Source: JABDJL01 sp963664065
Lineage (GTDB): Bacteria; Pseudomonadota; Gammaproteobacteria; Xanthomonadales; SZUA-36
Direction of reading: 5' to 3'
NCBI GenBank assembly: GCA_963664065.1
Contig: OY760942.1
Location: 1,612,001-1,676,000, forward strand
Length of the DNA: 64,000 bases
How positions within the stretch are numbered: position 1 is the stretch's first letter; each line of letters opens with the position of its first letter. The notes under the pieces were generated by a model. The model was not told where the DNA came from and did not search any database. It saw only the letters and a list, made by a program, of their open reading frames with translations. A program made the translations under genes and the position numbers. Positions 35,012 through 43,800 of this stretch are shown one piece after another.

Positions 35012-36054
35012 TGAAAATCACTTCTAATGCGCACAAATTATCCGCTGAATTCTATCTGTACGACTGGAATCCGGAGCTTTCTTTTTTTGAATTTAAGCAA
35101 ATGAGCGACCAAAGCTACCGCGACTCGCCATTTCTTGATGCCCGTATCCGATCTGTAGGAATAAAGCCACTCCGCTATCACCAGCAGACACTTGAGCAAT
35201 TTTTTTGCAATCAACCACCAAGGCTCGCGCCAATAATTTTTCATACTGGCTATTGCGGTTCGACGCTGCTGTCGCGGGCGCTCAGTGCCAGCCAGAATAT
35301 TTTGCCACTGCGTGAGCCCAAGCCATTGTGGAAGCTTGCTGCAAGTTACAGTGTGCTTGAGCAACCAACACGATTGCTGAACCGTGAACAATGGAATGTG
35401 GTCGCGCGGATTTTACTGCGGTCTTATGCACGATCATTTGGTGAGCATCAGGTGGCTCTAATCAAGGCGACCAGTACCTCCAGTAACCTGATTGTTCCAT
35501 TGATCGAAAATACCCTTCTTGATCGAGCCATGCTGTTGTATCAGCCATTGCGCTCCCACCTGGCGACCAACTTGCGCGCTGAGGCACCGAGAAATAGCCT
35601 GCGTACCTGGGCCGTGCACCGCATGCGCGAATGGATAAAAATACCCGGTGTACCAAAACTGTATGTTAGCGAACTCTCTGCCGGGAAATTGGCGGTAGTC
35701 TCCTGGCTGGGGAGCATGTATTTGATGCTCGAAGCGATGGACCAATACCCTGAACATTGCCGTTTGTATAATTTTGATACTTTTCTCGAGGACTCCGAAA
35801 ATTGCATGTTGGAAATTAGTGAATGGATGGGTTTTGCATCTGAACAGGAATCTTTGCTTGCAGCTCTGCCTGAAATCACCTCCCGAAACTCCAAACGTCC
35901 CGGCGAAAGTTTTTTAGTCTCGGCTCGCCAGCAAAAACATGCGAAAGCGCTTAAACATAAAACATCCCAGGTCAAAGAAGCTATGGACTGGGCCGGATAT
36001 TTGACAACAAAAATTGCTGCGTTTTCGAAATGCCGTGAATATGTGGGTGATTAA
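35011..36054 (+). CDS. Sulfotransferase-like P-loop protein
   Basis: A 347-residue protein starting at ATG 35011, which overlaps the symporter stop and is preceded by AGGAGAG. The segment FHTGYCGSTLLSRALSAS (about 79-96) matches the 5'-phosphosulfate-binding loop of PAPS-dependent sulfotransferases, with the loop Ser/Thr residues in place. The remainder is divergent and no acceptor-site motif can be named. It is cysteine-poor, with a tryptophan-rich C-terminal half. In this operon it may sulfate the transported compound or may be a repurposed P-loop protein. Base composition is lower in GC than its neighbours. Confidence 0.6.
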   Translation: MKITSNAHKLSAEFYLYDWNPELSFFEFKQMSDQSYRDSPFLDARIRSVGIKPLRYHQQTLEQFFCNQPPRLAPIIFHTGYCGSTLLSRALSASQNILPLREPKPLWKLAASYSVLEQPTRLLNREQWNVVARILLRSYARSFGEHQVALIKATSTSSNLIVPLIENTLLDRAMLLYQPLRSHLATNLRAEAPRNSLRTWAVHRMREWIKIPGVPKLYVSELSAGKLAVVSWLGSMYLMLEAMDQYPEHCRLYNFDTFLEDSENCMLEISEWMGFASEQESLLAALPEITSRNSKRPGESFLVSARQQKHAKALKHKTSQVKEAMDWAGYLTTKIAAFSKCREYVGD

Positions 36055-36074
36055 TGAGCATTGAAGGGCACTGA

Positions 36075-37091
36075 ATGACCACGCAAGCTGGTGGAGCCGT
36101 CATTTCGACCGAATCAACAACAATTCTTGTTATTGATACGCTTGAAAGCGATGGCCGCGAACTGTCGGTGGAGCGTGATCATTTTCCTGTCGATGCTGAA
36201 GTCCGGCAGTTTACCTACCGGGGTGATCCTGATGAGCTGGCGGTCACCTGTGCTGATGCCGATGCAGTGCTGACCGATTTTGCGGAATTCAGCCGCGAGG
36301 TGTTGCAGCAAATGCCGCACTGCAAGGTGATCTCGGTGGCGGCGACTGGCTCGGATTGCGTGGACATCAATGCAGCAAAAGAGCTGGGCATCAGCGTTTG
36401 TTGTATCGGGGAATACTGCACGGATGAAGTCGCCGATCACACCATGGCGCTGATTCTGGCGCTGAATCGAAAATTGTTCACCTATCATGGCCAGGTCCAG
36501 GAACAGGGGAGCTGGGCATACGATGAGGTCTCCGGGATCAAGAGGCTTTCAGGTCAGACGCTGGGCATCATCGGCTTCGGCCGGATCGGGCGCGCTGTGG
36601 CATCAAGAGCCGCCGGGTTTGGCCTGAATGTCATGACCTATGATCCGTATCAACAAGACTATAAGATCGGGGTGCGCCTGGTTGAATTGATTGAACTGCT
36701 ACGGCACTCCGATATCATCAGCCTGCACGCAAACCTCAGCCAGGACAATCACAATCTGATTGACGGTGGCGCATTTTTGAAAATGGAGCGCAAGCCGCAG
36801 TTGATCAATGTTTCACGCGGTGCCCTGATTGACGAATCGGCCCTGGTATATGCCCTTGATAATGGCTTGATTTCCGGGGCAGCGCTGGATGTTCTGGCAC
36901 AGGAGCCGCCGGACTTGAAAAACCACCCCTTGCTTGGCCGAGAAAATGTGATCCTGACACCACATGTCGCTTTTTATTCGGAGCAATCCATGCTGGAGAA
37001 CCGCCGGATTTCTGCACAAAATATCAGATATGTTCTTGAAAATCGTTTTGATGATGTATTCAAATTTGTCCACAGGGCAGGGGCTCAATGA
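36075..37091 (+). CDS. D-2-hydroxyacid dehydrogenase, NAD-binding
   Basis: A 338-residue enzyme of the D-isomer-specific 2-hydroxyacid dehydrogenase family. The Rossmann motif is LGIIGFGRIGRAVASRAAGF (about 156-175). The catalytic triad is visible as Arg in INVSRGALIDE, Glu in the LAQEPPD loop and His in LTPHVAFYSEQSM. The CtBP-like wording NRKLFTYHGQVQEQGSW suggests the C-terminal-binding-protein-like subgroup. It interconverts a 2-oxo acid and a D-2-hydroxy acid; pairing with the aminotransferase gene 10 bp downstream suggests sequential handling of an amino acid and its 2-oxo acid. Confidence 0.88.
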   Translation: MTTQAGGAVISTESTTILVIDTLESDGRELSVERDHFPVDAEVRQFTYRGDPDELAVTCADADAVLTDFAEFSREVLQQMPHCKVISVAATGSDCVDINAAKELGISVCCIGEYCTDEVADHTMALILALNRKLFTYHGQVQEQGSWAYDEVSGIKRLSGQTLGIIGFGRIGRAVASRAAGFGLNVMTYDPYQQDYKIGVRLVELIELLRHSDIISLHANLSQDNHNLIDGGAFLKMERKPQLINVSRGALIDESALVYALDNGLISGAALDVLAQEPPDLKNHPLLGRENVILTPHVAFYSEQSMLENRRISAQNIRYVLENRFDDVFKFVHRAGAQ

Positions 37092-37100
37092 GGGTTTTTC

Positions 37101-38243
37101 ATGGCAGTGAAGGCAACATTTGACGCCAGGCCTCCGGCCGGCACCATCAATTTCGGTATAGGACAACCCTCGTCCGACCTGATGCCAGTGGCGCTTTTTC
37201 GAGCGCTTTCCGATGAATTCCTGGCCTCGGCTGACCCGCAGGACTTCAATTATGGCGACAAGCAGGGCGATGTCCGTTTTCGCGAATCATTGGCGGACTT
37301 TCTGAGCATTGCCTACGAATCGGATACCGCACCGGAATCACTGTTTCTGACCGGTGGGAATTCCCAGGCACTGGAATTCGTCTGCGAGCGGTTCACGCAG
37401 GCAGGCGACACCATCTTCGTAGAAGAGCCGGCTTATTTCCTGGCCTTCCAGGTTTTCCTCGACCGCGGCCTCAATATCATCAGCATTCCGTTGGACGATA
37501 AAGGCATGTCCATCGATGCGCTGGAAGCGGCTTTGGAGACATCAAAGCCTGCCATGCTCTACACGATTCCAAGCTTCAGCAATCCGGGCGGTCAATCCTT
37601 ATCGGCATCACGCCGTGAACGGCTTGTTGACCTGAGCCGCGAGCATGGTTTTGTGATCGCCGCCGACGAGGTTTACCAGTTACTGCCGTGCTTTGGGGAA
37701 GTTCCACCTGCGTTGGGTACCATGACTGAACGGGGTAACGTCCTTTCGCTGGGTACATTTTCCAAGATTCTCGCACCGGGACTGCGCATGGGCTGGATAC
37801 AGACCTCGGAAGAGTTGATGGAGACCTTGCTCGACAGTGGCTGGGTGAACAGTGGCGGTTCAATCAACCACGTTGCTTCGCACTTGGTTCGCCACGCCAT
37901 CGACAGTGGGCGGCAGGAGCAGCACATCGAGTATGTCAAAGATGCTTACCGGAAAAGATTGATGGCCATGGAAGAAAGTCTCCAACAGTACTTGGCAGGT
38001 CATGCGCAATGGATTCGTCCGGATGGAGGCTATTTTTTCTGGCTGAAGTTGCAAGAAACTACCGACGCGATGGAGTTACACGGCAGGGCTTCTGAATTCC
38101 AGGTCGGTTTTCAGCCCGGTGAATTGTTCTCAGCTAACGGCGCGTTAAAAAATTTCCTGCGCCTCAGCTTTGCGTTCTATGGCGAGGATGATATCCGCGA
38201 TGGTATCGCCCGCCTTGGTGCCCTGATGAACTCATATTCGTAG
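37101..38243 (+). CDS. PLP-dependent aminotransferase, class I/II (2-aminoadipate/MocR-like)
   Basis: A 380-residue fold-type I PLP enzyme. Blocks include TINFGIGQPSSDLMP at the start, SLFLTGGNSQALEFVCERF, TIPSFSNPGGQSLSASRRE, and the PLP lysine in SLGTFSKILAPGLRMGW. These match the family of stand-alone aminotransferases related to MocR effector domains and 2-aminoadipate or valine-type transaminases; no DNA-binding domain is present. It is the last gene of the symporter operon, followed by REP sequences and a bidirectional terminator. Confidence 0.88.
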   Translation: MAVKATFDARPPAGTINFGIGQPSSDLMPVALFRALSDEFLASADPQDFNYGDKQGDVRFRESLADFLSIAYESDTAPESLFLTGGNSQALEFVCERFTQAGDTIFVEEPAYFLAFQVFLDRGLNIISIPLDDKGMSIDALEAALETSKPAMLYTIPSFSNPGGQSLSASRRERLVDLSREHGFVIAADEVYQLLPCFGEVPPALGTMTERGNVLSLGTFSKILAPGLRMGWIQTSEELMETLLDSGWVNSGGSINHVASHLVRHAIDSGRQEQHIEYVKDAYRKRLMAMEESLQQYLAGHAQWIRPDGGYFFWLKLQETTDAMELHGRASEFQVGFQPGELFSANGALKNFLRLSFAFYGEDDIRDGIARLGALMNSYS

Positions 38244-38344
38244 GAGCGATGACTTTTGGATGTAGGAGCGAGGACCACCTCGCGAATGGTTTCGGTTTGC
38301 ACTAGGAATGGGACATTTGTGAGAGCGATTTTTGATCGCGAAGC
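38241..38344. repeat. REP units after the aminotransferase gene
   Basis: Three related units appear: TAGGAGCGATGACTTTTGG at 38241, TAGGAGCGAGGACCACCTCG at about 38263, and GAGAGCGATTTTTGATCGCG ending near 38341. They belong to the same GGAGCGA...TCGCGAA family as the others in this window. Confidence 0.8.
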
Positions 38345-38361
38345 TTTTATTTAATCTCCTC

Positions 38362-38390
38362 AAAAAAAACCCCGCTTTCGCGGGGTTTTT
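38362..38390. terminator. Bidirectional Rho-independent terminator
   Basis: AAAAAAAACCCCGC, loop TTTC, GCGGGGTTTTT. The A tract on one side and T tract on the other allow termination in both directions, serving the aminotransferase (plus) and the metallo-beta-lactamase-fold gene (minus, ending at 38412). Confidence 0.88.
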
Positions 38391-38411
38391 CAACACAACA
38401 AATAAAGCTGA

Positions 38412-39884
38412 TTACCAACTGGCTGTTAAAGCAACGCTGGCCAGCTTTAATGACAAGGCTGTCGCCAGGTCATCACGACTGGCTATGCGTGCACTGTGCG
38501 CACCGATAATGGTCTTCACATCCAGGCCTTTCTCATCCAGGGCTGCTGCCAGTCTCAGGGTGACAGGCTGTGCCGGCACCATGCGGCCGTTGGCCGGGTT
38601 CGGAAAATGGTCGGCCTCGAACAAAATACCTTCATCCGGCAGGTAAGCAACCAACAGGTGCTCTGAATGAGGAGTTGGTCCGATATCGTGGATTTCCACG
38701 GTGCGGCTGCCGGTGCCAAATACTTTTTTGCCATCGACGAACTCCAGCTTCAATGCTTCACCATCTATTGCTGTACCGCGTACTACTTCTTCGTGCTGTT
38801 TAACGGTAAAGATCACTGAGCCTTCTTCCTCATAAGCGGGCACGCCGACCAGGTGGTCGTTGTGGTGATGGGGCAGCACCGCGTACTTGATGGGCTTGTC
38901 TTCAATCGTTTCACGCAGCTTGGCGATGCGTTCCGGAATTCCGGCTGTGGCGCCAACCGCAACAATGTGATCATCCATCTCGACAAACATGGCAAAGGTG
39001 CCGGCAGAACCGACCAGGAACACGCCTTCTTCGACTTCCTGCAGTTCAACCTCGGTGGCAGCAGGTGGTGCGGCTTCAACCAGTTCCAGTCCTTTCGGAA
39101 TTTCAAGATACTGCGCAAATTCCGGATTTACTTCCGTTGCGTAGCGGTCAATCAGAAGGTTTGGCTGATCGTTGGCATATAACTCGAATGTCTTGCTGAA
39201 TGGAATGCCGTCAATGGTGACGTAGTCCTTGAAGTGGTAGTCAATTTGCCCGAATGGCGCTAAAACACGCTCGGAACGCGAGAGCAGGTGCGTTTCCTGG
39301 TCAAAGTACAGGCTCAAAGCCGGACCGACTTCCATCACCAGCGTGATGACATCGTGTTTGCGGCCCTCGTAATCCGCCTCGCCCAGCCAGTGCGAGGTAT
39401 AGCGGCGGTCTTGCAGTTGTTTGACCAGCAAGGGAGCCGTTACGCGAATGAACGGGCCGGAAATGGTGTTGAAATCAGCGGTCGGGTTTTCCGTCTGGGT
39501 GCCGGCGCGGAAATCAAAATTGAAGCTTTGTTCGCCATTCACCAGCTGCCCGCCATTGAAATTGAAACCACCCTGTGAGCCCTTGTTACCGCCGCGGAAC
39601 TGTTCGTTCTCGAAGTCGATGGCCGCAAAGTTGGAAGTGTGGCCCTCATCCCAGGGCGCGCCCGGTGTCAGGCTCTGGTTGGTCGCCCAGGTGGTGAACT
39701 TGCTCTTGCGCGCCACCCGGTTGAGCTTGGTCAGCGCCTCGGCACCGCCGTAGGCCTCAATCGCGGCGTCAATCACTTCACTGGCCTTGTTCACCGCGTT
39801 CAGCGGAATCGTGTCTTCGGCAATTGCATTGCCGGCTACCAGCAACAGGCTGGCAGAAAAAACAGGTGTAAATCGCATTTTCAT
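38412..39884 (-). CDS. Secreted metallo-beta-lactamase-fold hydrolase with N-terminal extension
   Basis: A 490-residue protein with a signal peptide (about 1-22, ending NAIA). Residues up to about 270 form a beta-rich domain of outer-membrane-lipoprotein-sorting type (YEGRKHDVITLVMEVGPALSLYFDQETHLL split across two strands). The C-terminal half is a metallo-beta-lactamase domain with the metal motif PHHHNDHLVGVPAY, the later DIGPTPHSEHLLVAYLP and FEADHFPNP, and a final GAHSAR. It is a periplasmic hydrolase of unknown substrate; it has no close link to antibiotic lactamases. It stands alone. Confidence 0.8.
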   Translation of the reverse strand: MKMRFTPVFSASLLLVAGNAIAEDTIPLNAVNKASEVIDAAIEAYGGAEALTKLNRVARKSKFTTWATNQSLTPGAPWDEGHTSNFAAIDFENEQFRGGNKGSQGGFNFNGGQLVNGEQSFNFDFRAGTQTENPTADFNTISGPFIRVTAPLLVKQLQDRRYTSHWLGEADYEGRKHDVITLVMEVGPALSLYFDQETHLLSRSERVLAPFGQIDYHFKDYVTIDGIPFSKTFELYANDQPNLLIDRYATEVNPEFAQYLEIPKGLELVEAAPPAATEVELQEVEEGVFLVGSAGTFAMFVEMDDHIVAVGATAGIPERIAKLRETIEDKPIKYAVLPHHHNDHLVGVPAYEEEGSVIFTVKQHEEVVRGTAIDGEALKLEFVDGKKVFGTGSRTVEIHDIGPTPHSEHLLVAYLPDEGILFEADHFPNPANGRMVPAQPVTLRLAAALDEKGLDVKTIIGAHSARIASRDDLATALSLKLASVALTASW

Positions 39885-40013
39885 TGAAACACTCCGTATA
39901 AAAAGGAAACGCAGGACACGTCCCTCTCACGGCCCCAACGGCGGCACTGTGCCTATAGATGTGTTGTTTGTCTGCCCCTTATCGACGAAATGATGTGTAC
40001 TTGCGACAAACTG

Positions 40014-40125
40014 TAGCAGCGATCACTTTTGGATGTGTGGGCAGGACCACTGTGGGAGCGATTGGATTTTGGATAGCAGAGGTGCTTGAGACATTTGTAG
40101 GAGCGAGCCTCTGCTCGCGATTGGC
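40014..40125. repeat. REP units upstream of the metallo-hydrolase gene
   Basis: Degenerate units at 40014 (TGTAGCAGCGATCACTTTTG) and 40061 (TGTGGGAGCGATTGGATTTT), and one well-formed hairpin unit at about 40096-40125 (TAGGAGCGAGCCTCTGCTCG then CGA) lie between the hydrolase start and the brnA stop. The last is the classic Pseudomonas-type REP stem. Confidence 0.8.
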
Positions 40126-40130
40126 TTATG

Positions 40131-40340
40131 TTATTCCCACTTCATGAGCGGCCTTTTCTTGGACTCTGCACATTCACGCAGGTAGTGATTGATCAAGCTT
40201 TGATAAGGCATACCAACATCGTCTGACAACTCCTTGAAATACTCAATGGTTGGTATATCCAGGCGAATAGTTACTTGCCTCTTCAAATATTTGATATAAG
40301 GATTGCGTACTGAATTTGAAAAAGCGTATTCGTCCCTCAT
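40131..40340 (-). CDS. brnA: BrnA-type antitoxin (CopG-like, ribbon-helix-helix)
   Basis: A 69-residue protein. The core QVTIRLDIPTIEYFKEL followed by GMPYQSLINHYLRE is the ribbon-helix-helix pattern of BrnA/CopG antitoxins, which bind the operator DNA of their own operon and neutralise the cognate RNase toxin BrnT. Its ATG overlaps the TGA of the brnT frame, the normal gene order (toxin first). The short acidic-basic C-terminus KKRPLMKWE is typical of the family. Confidence 0.85.
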   Translation of the reverse strand: MRDEYAFSNSVRNPYIKYLKRQVTIRLDIPTIEYFKELSDDVGMPYQSLINHYLRECAESKKRPLMKWE

Positions 40341-40629
40341 CTTTTAAACCCTCTGTATTGAAACCTCTCAGCAGTCGTTGCCTTTCTGGCGGAAATGATG
40401 CGCACTGATTTATTTTTGTCATCATAGGTGTGACTCACCATTAGGAGTCGAAACTTTTTACTCCACCCCATCAGAATGAATCTTTCTTCATGCAATGAAT
40501 GGGTCGAATCTGAATGAAGTCTCGCGTCAGGATCAAAAAAAGACGAACTCGCTTCATCGAAAGAAACACCGTGTTTTTTAATATTGGACTTTTGCTTGGA
40601 TTCATCCCATTCAAAACGTAAGAATTCAT
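40337..40629 (-). pseudogene. brnT: BrnT-type toxin (ribonuclease) frame without a valid start
   Basis: The frame ending at the TGA 40337-40339 encodes a nearly full BrnT: FEWDESKQKSNIKKHGVSF, then FFDPDARLHSD, HEERFILMGWS, RLLMVSHTYDD and RIISARKATTAER, all hallmark blocks including the Lys-His and Ser-Ala-Arg-Lys residues of the RNase site. Upstream of FEWDE the frame has no ATG, GTG or TTG. An ATG at 40627-40629 sits 15 bp downstream of a good promoter but is out of frame by one base; adding one T to the TTTT run at 40613-40616 would give MNSYVFEWDE and restore a 97-residue toxin. It is either inactivated by a 1-bp deletion, a sequencing error, or translated from a rare start codon. Confidence 0.8.
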
Positions 40630-40643
40630 GATCAGATATTGTA

Positions 40644-40672
40644 ATTATAATATATTTACATCGTGGTCACAA
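40644..40672 (-). promoter_or_regulatory. Promoter of the brnT/brnA pair
   Basis: On the minus strand TTGTGA (40667-40672) and a perfect TATAAT (40644-40649) are separated by exactly 17 bp. The predicted start is about 40637, giving a very short leader before the out-of-frame ATG at 40629. The AT-rich imperfect palindrome around the -10 could be the BrnA operator. Confidence 0.7.
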
Positions 40673-40736
40673 TATTTCGTCCAATGACCGTCGTATTTTC
40701 CGAACCAGGGGAATATCGGAAAACTTCATCGAATCA

Positions 40737-40766
40737 TGTAGGAGCGATTTCTAATCGCGAAGCTTT
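40737..40766. repeat. Single REP unit upstream of icmF
   Basis: TGTAGGAGCGATTTCTAATC followed by GCGAAGC: one unit of the same family, 80 bp before the icmF start. The complementary halves GCGATT and AATCGC form the stem. Confidence 0.8.
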
Positions 40767-40847
40767 TGACCTCCATGACCAATGCCTGTCCCATCCACCA
40801 CCCCAAACCCTGTAAAATAGAGGGGTTAATATCACTGAGCCCAAAAT

Positions 40848-43800
40848 ATGAGCCGAGCCGCCTCCGACATTGGCGTCATCAAGAGCACCGCCATCGAAAC
40901 ACCGCTGCGCTTTGTTACAGCAGCGTCGCTGTTTGACGGCCACGATGCGGCCATCAACATCATGCGGCGGCTGATCCAGGCGCAGGGCTGCGAGGTCATC
41001 CACCTGGGCCACAACCGCGCGGTGCTGGATATCGTGCGTGCTGCCATCCAGGAAGATGCCGATGCGATTGCGATCTCCTCTTACCAGGGAGGACACAACG
41101 AATATTTCAAATTCATGATCGACCAGCTCAAGGAGCGTGGGGCGGGGCATATCAAGGTATTCGGCGGTGGTGGCGGCACCATTACGCCGGAAGAGATCAG
41201 GGAACTGGAAGCCTATGGCGTAGAGCGCATCTACCACCCCGATGACGGCATGGACATGGGCCTGGTCGAGATGATTCAGGACGTAGTCCAGCGCACCGAA
41301 GTCAGCCGTCTGGCACCGGGCTATCCGGATCAACTGGACCTTGAAGACTCAAAATCTATTGCAGGTGTCCTCACGGCGCTCGAAGCCGGCGTATTTGGTG
41401 AGGCAGAACTCAAGCTCAAGCGCCGAGAATGGGCCGGCGCCAAAAAGCAGGCCCCGGTAGTCGGCATTACCGGCACCGGCGGTGCCGGTAAATCCTCGGT
41501 CACCGATGAGATTTTGAACCGCCTGCAAGCCAGCTTCCCCGACAAAACAATCGCGGTACTGGCCGTAGACCCCACCCGCAGGCGCACCGGCGGTGCTCTG
41601 CTGGGCGACCGCATCCGCATGAATTCATTGCGCAGTGAGCGCATCTACATGCGCTCCATGGCAACGAGACGTCAGCACCTGGCCACCTCCGCCATGCTGA
41701 ACGACGCCATCTCTTTCTTAAAATCAGCCGGCTTCGATCTGGTGCTGGTAGAAACCGCCGGTATCGGCCAGTCCGATTCGGAAATCGTCGACATGGTGGA
41801 TTTCTCCTGCTACGTGATGACTTCCGATTTCGGCGCACAAAGCCAGCTCGAGAAGATCGACATGCTGGATTTTGCCGAATTGGTGGTGCTGAACAAATTC
41901 GACAAGCGCGGCGCCGAAGACGCGCTGCGCGATGTACGCAAACAATGGAAGCGCAACCACCTGGCGTTTGCCATGGAAGACGAGGATGTGCCGGTCTACC
42001 CGACCATCGCCAGCCAGTTCAACGACCCGGGTATTTCCTGGATGTTCGTCAACCTGTTACGCCTGTTGCGCGAAAAGATGAGCCTGAAGGGAAAAGACTG
42101 GACACCTAACACTGATGTTTCTGTCAAAGAACCCAAGGCCACCATCCTGATTCCCGGCGCCCGCACCCGCTACCTGGCCGAGATCGCCGAGCAGGTCAGG
42201 GACATCAACGCCGATATCGCGCGCCAGGCAGAATCAGCCAGCCTAGCCCAGCACTATTACGAGTGCCTCAAAGACCTCGAAGACCCTGAGTTACCCTCGG
42301 CGTTTGATGTGTACCCTGTGGGAGCGATTTCCAATCGCGAATTGTCTGAATCTGGCACTGCTCCTGATTTGGATGTGGGTGCTGAATCGAAGATTGTGGG
42401 AGATGGATCGAAGGATGTGGGAGACGGCTCGAAGGATGTGGGAGCGATTTTTGATCGCGAATTCGTTCTGCTGAGACAAAGGTATAACTCTTCAATCTCT
42501 GAACTCTCAGTTGATGCCCTTGAGCTCTTAAAAGCCTGGCCCTCCCGCAAACATGGCATCCGAACCGAACAATTCTCCTACACCGTCCGCGGCCGAGAAA
42601 TCACCGGCTCCAACTACCGCGAATCCCTCTCGAAACTGGCCATCCCCAAAATCGGCATGCCACGAGACACCGACTGGGGCGAGCTGCTCTCATTCCTGAT
42701 GCGTGAAAACCTCCCCGGTGCCTACCCCTACACCGCCGGTGTCTTCCCCTATCGAAGATTAGCCGAAGACCCCATCCGCATGTTCGCAGGCGAGGGCACA
42801 CCGGAGCGCACCAACCGTCGCTTCCACATTTTGGCAGCAGGCCAACCGGCCACGAGGTTATCGACCGCATTTGATTCGGTCACCCTGTACGGCGAAGACC
42901 CTCACACCCGCCCGGACATCTACGGCAAGGTCGGTAACGCGGGCGTATCCATCGCGACCCTGGATGATATGAAAAAGCTCTACTCGGGCTTTGACCTGTG
43001 CCAGCCCACCACCTCGGTTTCCATGACCATCAACGGTCCCGCGCCAATGATTCTGGCGTTTTTCATGAACGCCGCCATCGACCAGCAGGTGGAATTGCAC
43101 TTAAAAGAAACCGGCGAGTGGGAAAAAGCCCAAAAGAAGATCAAAAAGCACTTCAAGGGCAGAAAACAACCCGAATATACAGGCGAATTGCCTGAAGGTA
43201 ATGATGGCTTGGGCATTGGACTGCTCGGTATCACCGGCGACAAGCTGGTTGATCAGGAAACTTATGCGCGGATCAGAAATGACACCTTGAGTAAAGTCCG
43301 TGGCACCGTGCAGGCCGATATCCTTAAGGAAGACCAGGCGCAGAACACCTGCATCTTTTCAACCGAGTTCGCCATGCGCATGATGGGCGATATCCAGCAG
43401 TTCTTCGTGGAAAACCAGGTGCGCAATTTCTACTCGGTATCGATTTCGGGTTACCACATCGCCGAAGCCGGCGCCAACCCGATCAGCCAGTTGGCCTTTA
43501 CGCTCAGCAACGGCTTCACCATCGTCGAGTACTACTTGGCTCGGGGCATGAACATCGATGAGTTCGCGCCCAACCTCAGCTTCTTCTTCTCCAACGGCAT
43601 GGACCCGGAATATACCGTGATAGGGCGGGTAGCCAGGCGCATCTGGGCAAGAGCGATGCGGGAGCGTTACCAGGCCAACAAACGCAGCCAGATGCTCAAG
43701 TACCACATCCAGACATCAGGCCGGTCACTGCATGCGCAGGAAATCCAGTTCAACGACATCAGGACCACGCTGCAGGCCCTGTACGCCCTGTTCGACAACT

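Noticed and set aside
42392..42437. The 21-bp tandem repeats in icmF as an assembly artefact
   Set aside because: The repeats are degenerate and in frame, and the flanking coding sequence is intact, so real sequence is more likely; read-level proof is not available here.
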